From Amphirosellinia nigrospora (lineage: Eukaryota > Ascomycota > Sordariomycetes > Xylariales > Xylariaceae), in assembly GCA_004123355.1 (NCBI GenBank), contig SCHM01000004.1, forward strand, positions 6,103,017-6,167,016: a stretch of 64,000 nt of DNA. The letters are read 5' to 3'. The first letter of the stretch is position 1. Each line of letters begins with the position of its first letter. The translations under genes and the position numbers were made by a program. Below, piece after piece: positions 53,026 to 64,000 of the stretch. Below the pieces are notes generated by a model. That model ran no database searches. It saw only the letters and a program-made list of their open reading frames with translations, and was not told the origin of the DNA.

Positions 53026-54622
53026 ATGGTGGGATGAAGGGTAATGATGATGATGATGGAATTGATCCTACCGTTCAGCTTAGTTGTTCATGATCGATCC
53101 TTTCATATGCGCCTGTTGGGAAATGTTTTTGCATATCGGAGGTTCGGGTACGGGATACACGGTACAGGAGCCTCAAATGGATGGTGGTAGGGTATGGACT
53201 TTCTGTTTGGCGATTTCATCATTGCTCGTTTTCCCTGGATACCCTATATAGTTTTTCTATCTTTTGTTGTCGTACTTGATTTTTAATTATCACTTTTTCT
53301 TTGTCATTCACCTGTTTTACTTAGTTATTTACCCATTTTACGTTACCTACTTACCTACCTATATAACTCAGCTCTATTGCTGGTTTCCCTTACCTCGCCC
53401 ATGGCGGCTTTACTTACGTTATCTTATCTTACCCCATGTTTTCATGTACCTATCTACTCCATGGGTATTACTACTCATGTATGAGTTTGGGCACTACCGT
53501 ACCGTAGAATGACGATTATTACCTACCTACCTACCCACCTATCTAGCTAGAGATGGACGTTCACACGTTTTAGGTTTGGTATACATACATACAGACATAC
53601 AGACATAGATGGTATGAACCAACAACTTATGGGATGATACATGCTTGGATTATATGCTGGGCAGGTGCATGGTATATGTGGATGAATGGATGGATGGATG
53701 CCTGATGGATACACGCTTGGTCGTGTACTTCTAGGTAGATGAGTTAATGAATGAATGGAATTTGGACTTTAATATGAGATTTTTTCTTCTTCTAATATTG
53801 GGTGATGTAATGTGAATGTTTGTTTGTGAGCGTAAGTGTAAGTGTGTGTATGTGTGAATCGTAGACTCTCACCTGCCTTGCTTGGCCTGTTTATTAATCT
53901 AATGTGTAGAGTAAGGTCTGTGTTTTATATTTAGTGCTCAAGCTTAGTGCGTTCCGAACCTCGTCTCTTAGTTTTGCGGCTTGGTGGAATGTTTAGACAC
54001 ATAGATAGACAGGTAAGGTAAGGTAAGGGAAGTGTAAGTATAAGTGTAAATATAGGATCAATCCTAACAATCAAAGTGTGCCAGGGAAATAAATATATAA
54101 TGTCATCCGATACAGACTATTTAGAACGGAAAAGTAAACCGAGGCGTCCTGGTTAATGACTCGACGGATTTGTTGAGTAGAAACTTGCTAAGATTCACTT
54201 GACGGCGTTACTATCGCGGTTTTCTGGGGGCGAGTGAGGAAGATGAAGCCCCAGCGGTTATAATATTGGCTTTCCTCTTCATATTTTATCATTAGCGTGG
54301 TATAGTTCTACATAATATCTCATCCAAGTCAACGATTTGCTCCAAGTCAATGATTTGCTGTTGCATCTCAAATGTTGCTGTTGCCTGGCTATTCGGGGAT
54401 AGTAGTGGCATATAAAATTGAAGTAAGGGATGAATACGAGCTGGATCCCATTATAGGACACACGTACGCACGCCTTACCATGGAACTCGACAACACAACA
54501 CATGTTTTCTTACACCTCACCCAATATGAAAATTATCATTTCCAAGTATTCATGTAGAATACGTATATTTCTATCCATCTAGTACGCGCAAGAAGTGGGT
54601 ATCACAAATCACTCAGCAGCCA
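53026..54622. other. Intergenic region with short repeats
   Basis: 1.6 kb between the 3' ends of the long gene and ceramide glucosyltransferase. It holds ACCTACCTACCTACC-type runs (53,343-53,362 and 53,520-53,545), ATACATACAGACATAC near 53,581, GGATGGATGG near 53,688 and GGTAAGGTAAGG near 54,013. No gene is seen; small frames at 53264-53512 and 54279-54557 have no support. Confidence 0.6.
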
Positions 54623-56349
54623 TCAATCGGTCTTTCCACCACTATTGACAGGACCTCTCCCATTCATCATCTTCGTATCCTCTTCATCCATCGCAATGAC
54701 GGTCATATCCGACCTCACACGAAACCGTCTACCGCGCCAGTTAACGCCGGTCCCGAGAAAAACGGCCCAGGTCCATATGGGCAGCGCGAGGATCTCGCGT
54801 CCGAGCCAGGCCAGCAGCCATTGACCAAAGGGCCGCTTCTCGGCTCCCCACGGCTCGCGCCCCGTGCAAATGAGGGCGTGTTCTCGTCGACGGAGATGCT
54901 GAGTCCGGCGTGGAGTCGCTTAGACACGGCGCGGTCGACGAGCATCCAGAGCGTGACGCATAGAATCCAGAGGCGGAAGAGGGTGGCCCAAGTCTGAGGG
55001 ATGCCGAATGTCTCGTGGACCCAGGGGACGGTGGTGAGGCCGAAGGACAGGTAGAAGCAGCAAACAAGACTCTCGACGCCGTGTTCGACTAGCGTCGCCG
55101 ATAAAACGGTCCACTTCCTGGCGCGGAGCCATCGGACCCTGCGCGCGACGTAGGCGGGGATGGACATGCCGGCCATGGGCTGGATGGCGAGGTCGCCGTA
55201 GACGAGGCCGTGGTTGGCGAAGCCGGGGAAAGCGGTGCGCCATAACAGATCGCCGATGACGTGGTCCTCGCACATGTAGGAGGAGAAGTGGTCGATGCCG
55301 GTGGGTAGGACGGTGGCGGTGTGAGCGAGGACGGGGTTGCGGGCGGGATCGGTAGCGGCGTCGAGGTGTGACTTGCGGAACATGTTGCTCTTGCCGACGA
55401 TGCAGGGTGCGATGCCGACCGTGTTGATGGCGCAATAGAACTTGGCGTGCGTGGTGGCCATGAAGGCCTCCTCCAGCCGTCCGCCGCCGTGGGCCCGGGA
55501 TCGCGAGAGAACTGACGACGGGACGCCGACGTCGCCCGTACCCGTGCCACCCGTTACCGAGGCGTTGGACAGCAGGGCCTGGCCCTCGGTGCCGACATGG
55601 CTCATGGAAGTCACCGTATCCACGACGAGGGGCAGCTGGTGGACGAATTTGAAGGGTGTCGCCCGTCGGTCGTTGGGTTGGAAGCCGCAGAGCTTGTCGA
55701 CCATGCGGCCGGCGACATCCTTGGCGACCCAGACGTTGCAGTCGAGGGGCCACACAATATCCCCTTGGCCTCTCTGTATGCCCTGCTCACGTTCCGGATT
55801 TTGGGGTTTGGGCCGATGTTGTCGGCGTCACCATGTTCGCCGGTCAGGTACGGATCCTCGGCCTCGACAAAGACGCGGGCATCGAAATCGGGGAAGTCGG
55901 CGACGAGCTGGCGCAAGACGGGGTAGGCGGGGTCTTGTTTCGACTCGACGCAGAAGTAGATGGTCAGCTTATCCCGCGGGTAGGTCTGGTGGAAGACGGA
56001 GGCGAGACACTCGTAGAGGGCTGGCTCGAGGCCCTTGGCAGGTCGGATGATGGTGACATGAGGGATGTCTTGTTTGGGGAGGGTCGGAGAGACGGGTTTC
56101 TTGGGTATCGACGAGTAATGTCGGAAGCTGTTGGTGTTGGGCGGTAAGCCTTTGTCAGAAGATGTAGACGTACCATGCCATGCTGGCGAGAGACAGCCGA
56201 GAAATGGAGTCGAAATGTGAGAAGATGGATGGTTGGATGGATGGATGGATGGATACTTACAGCTTGTAAGTACCCAAGCCTTGGACGACGAGGACGAGAC
56301 AACCCCAGAATAAGCCCACACAGGCTAATAGGTAGATTATGGTGTGCAT
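54623..56349 (-). CDS. Ceramide glucosyltransferase (GT21)
   Basis: Transfers glucose from UDP-glucose to ceramide at Golgi/ER membranes, the first step of glucosylceramide synthesis. Exon 1 (56349-56261) encodes [20 protein letters not shown], a transmembrane anchor. The intron 56128-56260 (GTAAGT..CAACAG, branch CTGAC) contains a GGAT repeat. Exon 2 gives [40 protein letters not shown], the D-rich donor site ([22 protein letters not shown]), the acceptor region [14 protein letters not shown] and [11 protein letters not shown], the (Q/R)xxRW motif, followed by C-terminal membrane helices. One missing base near 55762 (C run, before DIVWPLDCN) and one near 54875 (before [20 protein letters not shown]) shift the frame. 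With both, the gene ends at 54623. About 530 residues, normal for the family. Confidence 0.92.
56225..56254. repeat. (GGAT)n microsatellite in the GCS intron
   Basis: About six to seven imperfect GGAT units, close to the 5' splice site of the ceramide glucosyltransferase intron. Confidence 0.85.
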
Positions 56350-57595
56350 TGGCAGAGCATGGTGTTGGTGTAGGTATACAATCGAAGCCTCGAGGTAGAG
56401 ATGTATAAAGGAAGCTGTCGATTAATTCTGGTATGCTGGCTATAGGATAAGTGCGGGTGTTCAGATGAATGAGGTCAATTGCGATATTGAGAGAAGAGGA
56501 CAAAATTGCACCGCACAACAAAGTAGATAGACAGCTATTCCAATTTGGCCTAGTGAAATACAGTTGCCGTGAGACACCAAACGAAAGCTTATCCAGGCAA
56601 GGCGGGCAAGAGGAACCGGTCGAAGTGGCACATCGTCATTTTATTTTTTTTTTCCACCTCTGATCAAACAAAGGAATCGACAATACAGATTTTATGTATG
56701 CAGTCAATAGGTAACGTACAGTACCTTAATATCGGTTCAGGGCACCGACCCACACGCCCGAGATGGATATAGGTTAGGTGCCTATACAACCATCCAATAG
56801 CTGTGGAATGTGGGCAATCATGACTCGATGTCTAGCGAGAAAATAGAACCACAAGAGGATAACTCAGAAAGCGCAGTGACACTATATTTTTTAGTGTTTT
56901 TGAGTATTGTGAAAAGAAATAAGAGGGATCTCATGAGGGACCTCAATGTCTTGGAATATTCGACATCTAGTGGAGACATTCCCGTCATGCAGGGGATTGA
57001 TTTATGCAGATAATGAGGGACAAAGCAGAACTTGGAACTTAGGTAGGAGGTAGGTACTCAATGCAACTATAAGGTGTATAGCAGCCCACGTTCTGCAAGC
57101 TTAGGTACCTAGGTAGGTTAGGTAGGCCCGAACACCGAAGTTTCCCCACCACCGAGAAAAAAACCACTGATAAGCTCCAGCTACACCTCAGCAAATCCTT
57201 TTCCTTTTCTCATCCTGCTTGGCCAGAGCAAATGAAAATATGTGAGCGCTGTGCTATTCGCCTGCCATTGACAGGCCCCATTACTCTTATATTCCTTTTT
57301 GGTCCTTGGTTCTTCACGATATTCAGTCCAGATTAACGCGTCAGCTCATTCCTATTGTTGTCTGCGCAATTTGGATTGCTCGGTGAAGCCAACCTCGTTC
57401 GCTACCTATAAACGGTGAGTAGTTTATTTCCAATTCTTGCCATCTCATTGGCCGAAGCGCAATTACTGGGGATTGTCTTATCGCGGTGATGACACACTTT
57501 ATTCGGAGCTTAGAGATGAAATACTCTCCATGAGTGTCCCAAATATAGACTACAACGGTATCTGAGCGATCAAACCACCCCCTCGTCGCCAATCT
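56350..57595. other. Intergenic region between divergent GCS and SEN2
   Basis: 1.2 kb, probably two promoters. It has a dense AGGT/ACCT cluster at 57,040-57,128 including TTAGGTACCTAGGTAGG. The short frames present (56469-57013, 57341-57604) have no domain support. Confidence 0.6.
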
Positions 57596-59331
57596 ATGAC
57601 ACACCCACTCATGAAGGTATCGAATGGAGAGCTAACGGGCTTTGAAGGTACTGAAATATGTGAGGACGGCCATGACAGTCGTAAACAAACTTGCGCCTGG
57701 CGCGCCCAACCTGAGGCCCCTGAGGCGCAGACGAGACCAGGGCTTGGACGGAAACAGAAAAAGTCCTCAAGTACACCGAACAAGATTCCTCTTCACCAGC
57801 TCTACGCTCTACCTGCCCCTCTTCGCACCTTTCCTCTGCCCAGCTTCTACCCCAACAACCCACTGTCACTTTTTCATGTGCTTTGGGCATGGACGAGGCA
57901 AACCCTCTCTCCCCACCAGCCGAGCCTTCTGTCATTCACCAGGGCCAATGGTCCGCTGAGACACGCTCTGTACATATTCGAGATGCCAGATCGATCAGAG
58001 CCCTCTGGGAGCAAGGCTTTTTCGGCAAAGGCAACTATAGTCGAAGTGAGCCAAACTGGTTGAAGCGGGAGCAGAGTCGGCAGGGCAATGGTCCCAAGAA
58101 GGTCGCTGAGCTGGTGACCGTGCAACGGCGTGAAGAGCGAAAGATGATGAAATGGGATCGTGCCAAGAAGGAACAAGAAGCAATCCTACGGACCCGGCTT
58201 GAAGAAGCCTGGCTAGCGCCAGTTGGTCCCAAAGAGCTCCTCGCCTTGCCAAATTCTCACCAAGATTTATTAAGCTTGTCGCCGTTGAGTAGCCTGAGCA
58301 ATGGACATGTAACTGCGAACGGTTCCACCAACCCCTCTTCACCGAAAGCTATTTCTGGCGCCAACGGCGGTGTGACGTCGTCAACAAGCATACCTATGCC
58401 CCCTTCTCTCGGACTAGGCGTGAACGGTGATGTGGTTGATGAAGCTGACAAGGTTCCCTTTCCGTCTTTGAATGGCGACCACGTCGATCCTCCGACCACC
58501 CCGATCGCGAAACGTGCTGTGTCTTCATCAGATGATACTGGCTCTACTCTCAAGCGGAGGAAGAGTGTACGATTCTCGCCGAATGTAGAGTCGACCACTT
58601 TCCAACTTGGTGATCCTCCCAGTCCTCATCTTTCTTCGTCAACCAACGGCAAGCTGCCGAACGGCCATGTAACCAATGGAACTGTAACCTTGCCGCAGTC
58701 TGTGGATTCAGTTCCGATCGAGGATTCCTCTATCACCAAGCCCGTAGAAAGTATAACTGGTGTAACGGAATTGGTGGATAGGGAGCATCTTCAACTGACT
58801 CCGGAAGAAGCCTTCTATCTCGTCTTCGCGCTAGGTGTCCTGTCTGTCACAGATCCTGCTTCTGGGAAAGCAATGACAAGTCGTGAATTATTCAACCTGT
58901 TCTGTGGCCCATCATCGTCCCTTCCGAACACCACAGCATTGCGTCCGGATGACCCATTCCTTGTTCAGTACGCTGTCTATCACCATTTTCGGTCACTGGG
59001 CTGGGTTCCTAGGCCTGGCATCAAATTTGGTGTCGACTGGCTCCTGTACATGGGTGGCCCTGTGTTTTCACATGCCGAATTTGCCATCGTTGTCCTCCCC
59101 GCATACACGGATCCATATTGGAAATTTCAGGGCCACGAGGCACCAAAACGGTCGTGGCATTGGCTGCACTCTATCATTCGAGTACAGAGCCATGCTCTGA
59201 AAACCATGGTCCTGGTATATGTCGACATACCACCCCCTCACGAAGACTCGGATCCATCGACTTTGCTGAAGCGGTACAAGATCCGCGAATTCATCATGAA
59301 GCGTTGGCAGAGCAATCGTAACAGAGATTGA
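57596..59331 (+). CDS. tRNA-splicing endonuclease catalytic subunit Sen2
   Basis: Cuts the 5' splice site of pre-tRNA introns. The main body from 57889 ([10 protein letters not shown]) to 59331 is one intact frame with [21 protein letters not shown], a Lys/Arg-rich helix, a Ser-rich linker and the nuclease domain [16 protein letters not shown], then [40 protein letters not shown] and [16 protein letters not shown]. The Tyr, His and Lys of these last blocks fit the catalytic triad. The conserved N-terminal segment [20 protein letters not shown] lies just upstream in another frame (57596 onward), so one base seems missing between about 57895 and 57935. The true start is uncertain: 57596 is the first ATG of that frame. 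About 578 residues if joined. Convergent with the MFS gene. Confidence 0.9.
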
Positions 59332-59650
59332 TCTCGTGTATTGTACTGTATAACATGTTGTAGCATAAGATGTTGGGATGAGCCGTTGGGTTTTATCTAA
59401 TTAGGATTACAATACACTTTTGATAGAAGATGTAACTAATAGGCTTCCCATGCTCTCGCCACTTCTGGGATTCCTCGCCTCATGTATATGATAATGTGAA
59501 TTGATTTTGTGCAATCTTGCAAGGTTCTATACATCAATGAAGCGCTTTTGGAATGCATTGTGCTTATCCAACTATGTGTACATGTTTACGAGTATATGCA
59601 AACTGCTTACTATTCTATCACAGTCCTTCTCTTTCACCGCAGCCGTGACA
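59332..59650. other. Spacer between convergent SEN2 and MFS gene
   Basis: 319 bp between two stop codons, probably both 3' untranslated regions. Small frames on both strands are not conserved. Confidence 0.6.
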
Positions 59651-61222
59651 TCAAGAATCATCGTCATCACCTCCATTGTCGGTCTGCTTCTCACTCGTCG
59701 CCGGCAGGAATCTCGTCGAGACGGTAAACCCCGCAGCAAGAATGAACAAAATAACCCACACGAAATAGCCGTAAAGGAACTGATTCCGCGCCCCAACAGC
59801 AAACAGACTAGCAAACAGTGCCGGTGAGAACGACCTCAATCCACTCGTCAGCGTGAGCGCCAGAGCATTGAGCATACCCAATGTCTCATGCGAGGGGGAA
59901 ACATCGTTCAGCGCAAGCTGGACGCCTGTAAACGCCATACTAACCCCGGGCCCGAGGGAAAGGAGTGTGGGCGCGAGGATCCAGAAGGTGGTATTCCCAG
60001 CAGAAGTACGCGCTCGTAACACGAGGTTGAGGAGGGGCATTAACCCAAGAAAAAAGGGTATGCGCCGCCGCAGAGACGCATCACCCCGTTTGTGCCCATT
60101 CGCCGTTGTAAGGGAGGGAAGACGAGGAGAAGCCAGATTGCTTGCGAGAGGCCCGTTAGGCCCATGAAGAGGGAGATTTGCAGCGGGGAGAAACCGAGTC
60201 CACCGAGCTCGATGTGGGTGGCCCAGAAGACGGGGACGATGGCTGTGTACGCGAATGCGAGGAGCATGGCGTGGCCATAGTTGTACAGCACGATGGCCAC
60301 GCCGGGCGTAGCTAGGAGCTCGCGCGTCGAGGCGCGGGGACGCGGGGTTTGTTGTCCTTCGCCTTCCTCGCCGTCTTCCTGCAGCTTCGGCGGGGGAGGG
60401 TTTCCTTGACGAAGAAAAAGGAGGTGGCCACGGCCGTGAGGCCGATGCCCCCGATCACGAAGGAGGAGAGCGCGTAGGGGAACGCCTCGAAGAAGTACAC
60501 CCCCTTGAAGACGCGCGGGTACAATCTCGCGGGATCGGCGAGGGCACCACCGAGGAGCGGGCCGAGGAAGATGCCTAGGTTCCCCGCGACCGCAAACCAC
60601 GAGAAGGCGAGCGCCTGGTTCTCGCGGCCGGCGTTTTCGGAGATCATGGCGCGCACCGTGACGATGCTCCCGGCGAAGACGCCGGCGAGGCAGCGGTAGA
60701 CGACCATCTGGGCGATGGAGCGGGCGGTGCCGAACAGGGCGGTGGCGACGGCGACGCCGAGCAGGGAGGAGACGAGCACGGGCCTGCGGCCGAGGCGGTC
60801 GGCGGCGCGGCCCCAGGGCACCATGACGAGCATCTGCGTGAGCGAGAACAGGGACTCGATGAGCCCGAGTAGAAGCCCATGTCGGCCTCGGCGATGGTTC
60901 CGTGCCCGTTGCGCAGCACCATCTCGTTGATGTACGGGAATATCGAGAAGAAGGCGATCGGCTCGATGAGGCGCGCGTAGCAGAGGAGGAGGATCTGGAG
61001 TTTGGGGAACGGGGTTGCTTGGGGTGTTGGGTTGGGTGAGGTAGGTGATGTAGGGGATGGGGTGGTAGACAGGGAGGTGGTGGTTGGGGAGATGAGGGCT
61101 TTGGTGTCTGCGTCGCCTGATGTTGTTGTGGGCGATGACGAGGTTGCCAGGAGCGGTGTTGTTTCGCTTGTTATGTTGTCGTCGCCCTCATCGTCGCTCC
61201 TTTGGGGGTTATGAGGCGCCAT
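59651..61222 (-). CDS. MFS transporter (DHA1-like)
   Basis: Twelve-helix proton-driven exporter type. The start is the ATG in CATCATGG; an upstream ATG at 61261 is less likely. The first ~70 residues are a Ser/Thr/Pro cytosolic tail with TTPLLAT. The first helix is KLQILLLCYARLIEPIAFFS. The loop 2-3 signature GRAADRLGRRPVL is MFS motif A (GxxADRxGRR). YRCLAGVFAGSIVTVRAMIS is helix 4, and GNLGIFLGPLLGGALAD is a motif C-like glycine-rich helix. The second half carries TPGVAIVLYNYGHAMLLAFA to the end. Three one-base losses shift the frame near 60866, 60394 and 60045, each in a G, C or A run. About 523 residues. The substrate is unknown; relatives are annotated as multidrug or small-molecule exporters. 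Confidence 0.85.
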
Positions 61223-61898
61223 GATGAGACTGTTGTGGTTTCTCGAGCGAGAAACTGTCAATCCAATTCTAATTTAGCGTGTTTATGACATTGGTATCAA
61301 TTGAATCATTCCGATATCCAATTGTGAAGTATCGTGAAATATAGGCAGCGTGAGTCAAGATGTTAAAGTGAAGCTCACCCATCTGACATGACCTTATCTG
61401 AATGATAAAAGATAAGCGATGAGTGTTATATAGCGAGTAAGTTCTTGACTTAGTCATCTACATATAGGCTAGTCTAGAGCTTACTGGGTTGGGGATTTCC
61501 TGATGCGGATAAGCCTCCGAGGTTTCCGGGGTTGGGACTACATATACCCTGGTACCTATTCAACCAGCAGCCCAGACTGAAAACCCTTTTCAGTGCCGTG
61601 AAATAGTCGTACCATCCAGCTACTTGAATCTGTGATAAGAGGTTGGAGGGCATACTCATATACATACAGTGGTCCTCGTGCGATAATTTCATGTATTTTT
61701 TTAAAGCATTGAAAGTTGGGAAAAGTTCTGCACAGTCTTCGCAAAGCCCCATATAGCGTTAATCATCGTGTAGGAAATGAATAACCGAAACCGCGAAGTT
61801 GACTCCGTTATCCACGATGTGCGCCAAAGCAAAGAAATATTCCAAACACCTGTGTAGTTGTGTTATGAAAAAAGTAGTATCCTTCATCGTAAGTTTCG
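61223..61898. other. Intergenic region, MFS promoter side
   Basis: Composition is more AT-rich than the genes to the left. It contains only the small frame listed separately. Confidence 0.5.
61474..61752 (-). pseudogene. Possible remnant of a C2H2 zinc-finger gene
   Basis: The frame starts MGLCEDCAELFPTFNALKK and continues YMKLSHEDHC. Spacing C-x2-C-x3-F-x5-L and then H-x2-H fits a C2H2 finger except that a Tyr stands where the first finger His would be expected. The rest of the 92 residues has no match I know. It may be a remnant, a real small gene or chance. Confidence 0.25.
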
Positions 61899-63607
61899 TT
61901 AATCATCATTGAATGAAATGAATGCTGCCTCCGCTTCTTCTTCTGTCATGACTTCAGGCCAATTTGCGGATGTCTCCTCTAGAAACCTATTCGCCATGTC
62001 TTCCTCGGCGAAATCCTCACCCGCGGGGAAAGACCCATTTTCGTCATCTCGGTATCCGTCTTCCTCTGAATTACAGTCTTCTAATACACTGCCACCTCCC
62101 CCAAGTCGCTGTCTCCGGGTGTCGGGGGCGTGTATTCGTGGGGAAAATCACATTCAGAGTCAGAACACTCGGACTCATGCACATTGTAAGGATACCTCAT
62201 AATATTCTCGTTGAACAACATCTCCTCGTCCTGTTGAGTCCATTCCCGATTTGCTTTGAGGATATTCACGACCTCCATGCGGTTTTCATTTTGGGCGAAC
62301 TTGATGGCCCGAATGTATTGTCTCTGGCCAGTTCCTTCCGTCTTCGCACCGTTGCATAGGAGAAACTGGACCATATCAAGGTGACCATTCATAGATGCGG
62401 CTTCTAGTGCTGTCACGCCTTTCTCCGTCGCGCGATGCGCGTTAACGTCGGCTGGTGGTTCATTGTTAATTAGTACTTTGGCAATTCCAATATAGCCATC
62501 TTCGGCTGCGCGTTGCAATGCGGTCCTACCAATTCCCTTTTCTGGCTTCGCATTTGGAGATAGTCTATGATTTAGTAGCATATTCACCATTTCGAGGTTT
62601 CCATGCATGACAGCACTTTGAATCGGATGCCTGAGCTCGCGATGTTCCAACCAGTCTTCGTCTGGCGAATCTTGTTCTAATAGCCATTGAATAACATCGG
62701 TTCTGTTATGGGACGCTGCAATTTGGATAAGAAGTGAAAATCTGAGCGGAACATCTTGCTCAATCATAGAATGACACGAAGGAGCCTTGACGATTGAGTT
62801 GTCAAGAATGCTGCTGTATATAAACCTGACCTGTTCCAGACTTCCATCCACAACTGTACGGAATAAAGTAGTTTCGTCCGGTTCGTAGCCACTCTTCAGC
62901 ATCAGAGAAAAATGTTTTTCTCGCCCAGCTCCGACAGCATATGCTAGAGGAGACCCCTTAAGCCATCGTATGCTTCGCCAATAATTCCTAAAGCGGGGGA
63001 GAGATTCAGCTATACTACGAAGATGCGTCCAGGAAAGAGTGCTTTCGCAGAAATCACGGCAGAATAGATGTTCACTGTCAAGAATGTAATCGGGAGACGG
63101 AGGGATGACGGATAGCAAATCTTGAAGTATTTCTAGATTAGAGGTATGTGCTGCGATACCCACTGCTGTACTCTCTAGCATATCTGCGTCGGGTGTTTTT
63201 GGACGGCGCGCGAGTACGTCCTGATAGTAGAAACGGCAATTTTCTTTTCTCACTGTAACTGACAGCCGAGGCCCACGATGTGACACAAAGTCTGCGTGTG
63301 AGAGAGAAAAATCTATTTCCCTGCCATAAACGGATCGGCCACCTTTTGATGATAAGGAAGCTAGGTGTACCGCAGCACACAGTGCCCCAGAGTCGTAGTA
63401 TCCAGGATCAGCAGCAAATGCCCAGTTTATGGTGGCTGGGTCCCTACTCAAAATAGCCGCTTCCAGGAAAGAGGGATCCTCGGGTCGCTTTGTTTTGATA
63501 TCCACACCCAAGCTGAGTATTGATGCAGTTGTTTCAATGTCGCCAATTGGCTCACCTCGGCCGGTAAGGCGGATCTCTCTCCCTTCCAGATTCTTTACAG
63601 TTTCTCG
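61899..63607 (-). CDS. Ankyrin-repeat protein
   Basis: Four or five ankyrin repeats in the C-terminal half: LRHPIQSAVMHGNLEMVNML, GRTALQRAAEDGYIGIAKVL, GVTALEAASMNGHLDMVQFL and weaker ones. The N-terminal half (SFLEAAILSRDPATINWAFA onward) is helical, with no other domain seen. The long frame stops at 62081, but one missing base in a G run near 62098 leads into an acidic tail (DCNSEEDGYRDDENG, EEEAEAAFISFNDD) ending at 61899, so the gene is longer. The 5' end is unclear: there is no ATG at the start of the frame, and a TAG lies at 63610-63608. The same frame upstream reads GKRRKDYSYYYEISPAIIRS and NALPFITFVELL, so coding probably reaches about 63740 or an ATG at 63822, with an intron holding GCTAAC. 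Such proteins often sit in fast-evolving fungal gene families; partners are unknown. Confidence 0.75.
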
Positions 63608-63875
63608 CTACAGCAGCTCGACGAAGGTAATAAAAGGGAGCGCATTATCACAAGAACGAATGATAGCAGGACTGATTTCATAATAGTAGGAATAATCTTT
63701 TCTCCTTTTTCCTATGATGACTATTAGTCCTCCTTTATTTCTATAGCAAATGCGTTAAAGTACCCTGTTAGCTATTGTTACCGCCATAATCACCAGGCAA
63801 GGAGGGCACTCATGTTGGCCATGTGCCAGAAACTATTGACATCGAAGTCAACTAGACTCTGCAACTTTTAATTTG

Positions 63876-64000
63876 CTAAAATGCTGCATCTTCTGGCCCG
63901 AATTCCTCCTTCAGTACATCATAATACTTTTCGCCGACCCAAGCAGACCCGGTCACAACCGGCTTTCGGAAGCCGCCGTTATCTTCGACCGCGAAGAAAA
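63876..64000 (-). CDS. 3' end of an unidentified gene (runs off the right edge)
   Basis: An open frame from the window end reads FFAVEDNGGFRKPVVTGSAW, continues VGEKYYDVLKEEFGPEDAAF and stops at TAG (63878-63876). The 41 residues have ordinary codon use and mixed composition, so they look like a real C-terminus. I do not recognise the family. It reads in the same direction as the ankyrin gene, whose possible start at 63822 is only 54 bp downstream. Confidence 0.55.
   Translation of the reverse strand, partial: FFAVEDNGGFRKPVVTGSAWVGEKYYDVLKEEFGPEDAAF

Noticed and set aside
54920-55753. 277-codon Arg/His/Pro-rich frame (-)
   Set aside because: Shadow of the ceramide glucosyltransferase gene in another frame.
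31560-63683. A secondary-metabolite or other co-regulated gene cluster
   Set aside because: The genes belong to unrelated housekeeping pathways with separate promoters, and no backbone enzyme is present.

Overview
The window is nuclear DNA of a filamentous ascomycete (Pezizomycotina, most likely Sordariomycetes). The evidence is short GT..AG introns with CTRAC-type branch sites, fungal start contexts (CACCATGG, AAACCATGG), a hapX-type iron regulator, fungal COG2, SEN2 and ceramide glucosyltransferase genes, and a block with the marks of repeat-induced point mutation (RIP).

Layout: two compartments meet near position 30,780. Positions 1-30,780 are extremely A+T-rich (by eye about nine bases in ten), almost without CpA, and hold no recognisable gene. 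They contain two copies of one decayed LTR element in opposite orientation (1-4920, cut by the window edge, and 15261-21970 with ~290-bp LTRs), a ~795-bp near-perfect palindrome flanked by TA (13462-14256), some short tandem repeats, and one island of normal composition (27351-27829). The island is a tRNA-like SINE candidate with Pol III A and B boxes, followed by a second partial copy.

From 30,780 on, composition is normal and gene-rich: a small proline-rich boundary gene (-), a GNAT acetyltransferase (+), hapX (-), COG2 (+), mitochondrial ribosomal protein uL1m (-), cytosolic glutamyl-tRNA synthetase (+), a 5.6-kb gene-free stretch, a very long conserved fungal gene of unassigned function (+), ceramide glucosyltransferase (-), the tRNA-splicing endonuclease subunit SEN2 (+), an MFS transporter (-), an ankyrin-repeat gene (-), and the 3' end of another gene running in from the right edge (-). 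These are separate transcription units with housekeeping and regulatory roles: iron homeostasis, Golgi traffic, mitochondrial and cytosolic translation, tRNA splicing, and sphingolipid synthesis. No operon or biosynthetic cluster is visible.

A feature runs across the gene half: most conserved genes change reading frame one to about a dozen times, nearly always by what looks like one missing base in a short homopolymer, while the protein sequence on both sides stays well conserved. The simplest reading is uncorrected deletion error in a long-read assembly, not gene death. Gene coordinates below therefore span several frames. The most unusual biology is in the AT-rich half: the unmutated SINE-like island, the TA-flanked palindrome, and unequal mutation of the two LTRs of one element.
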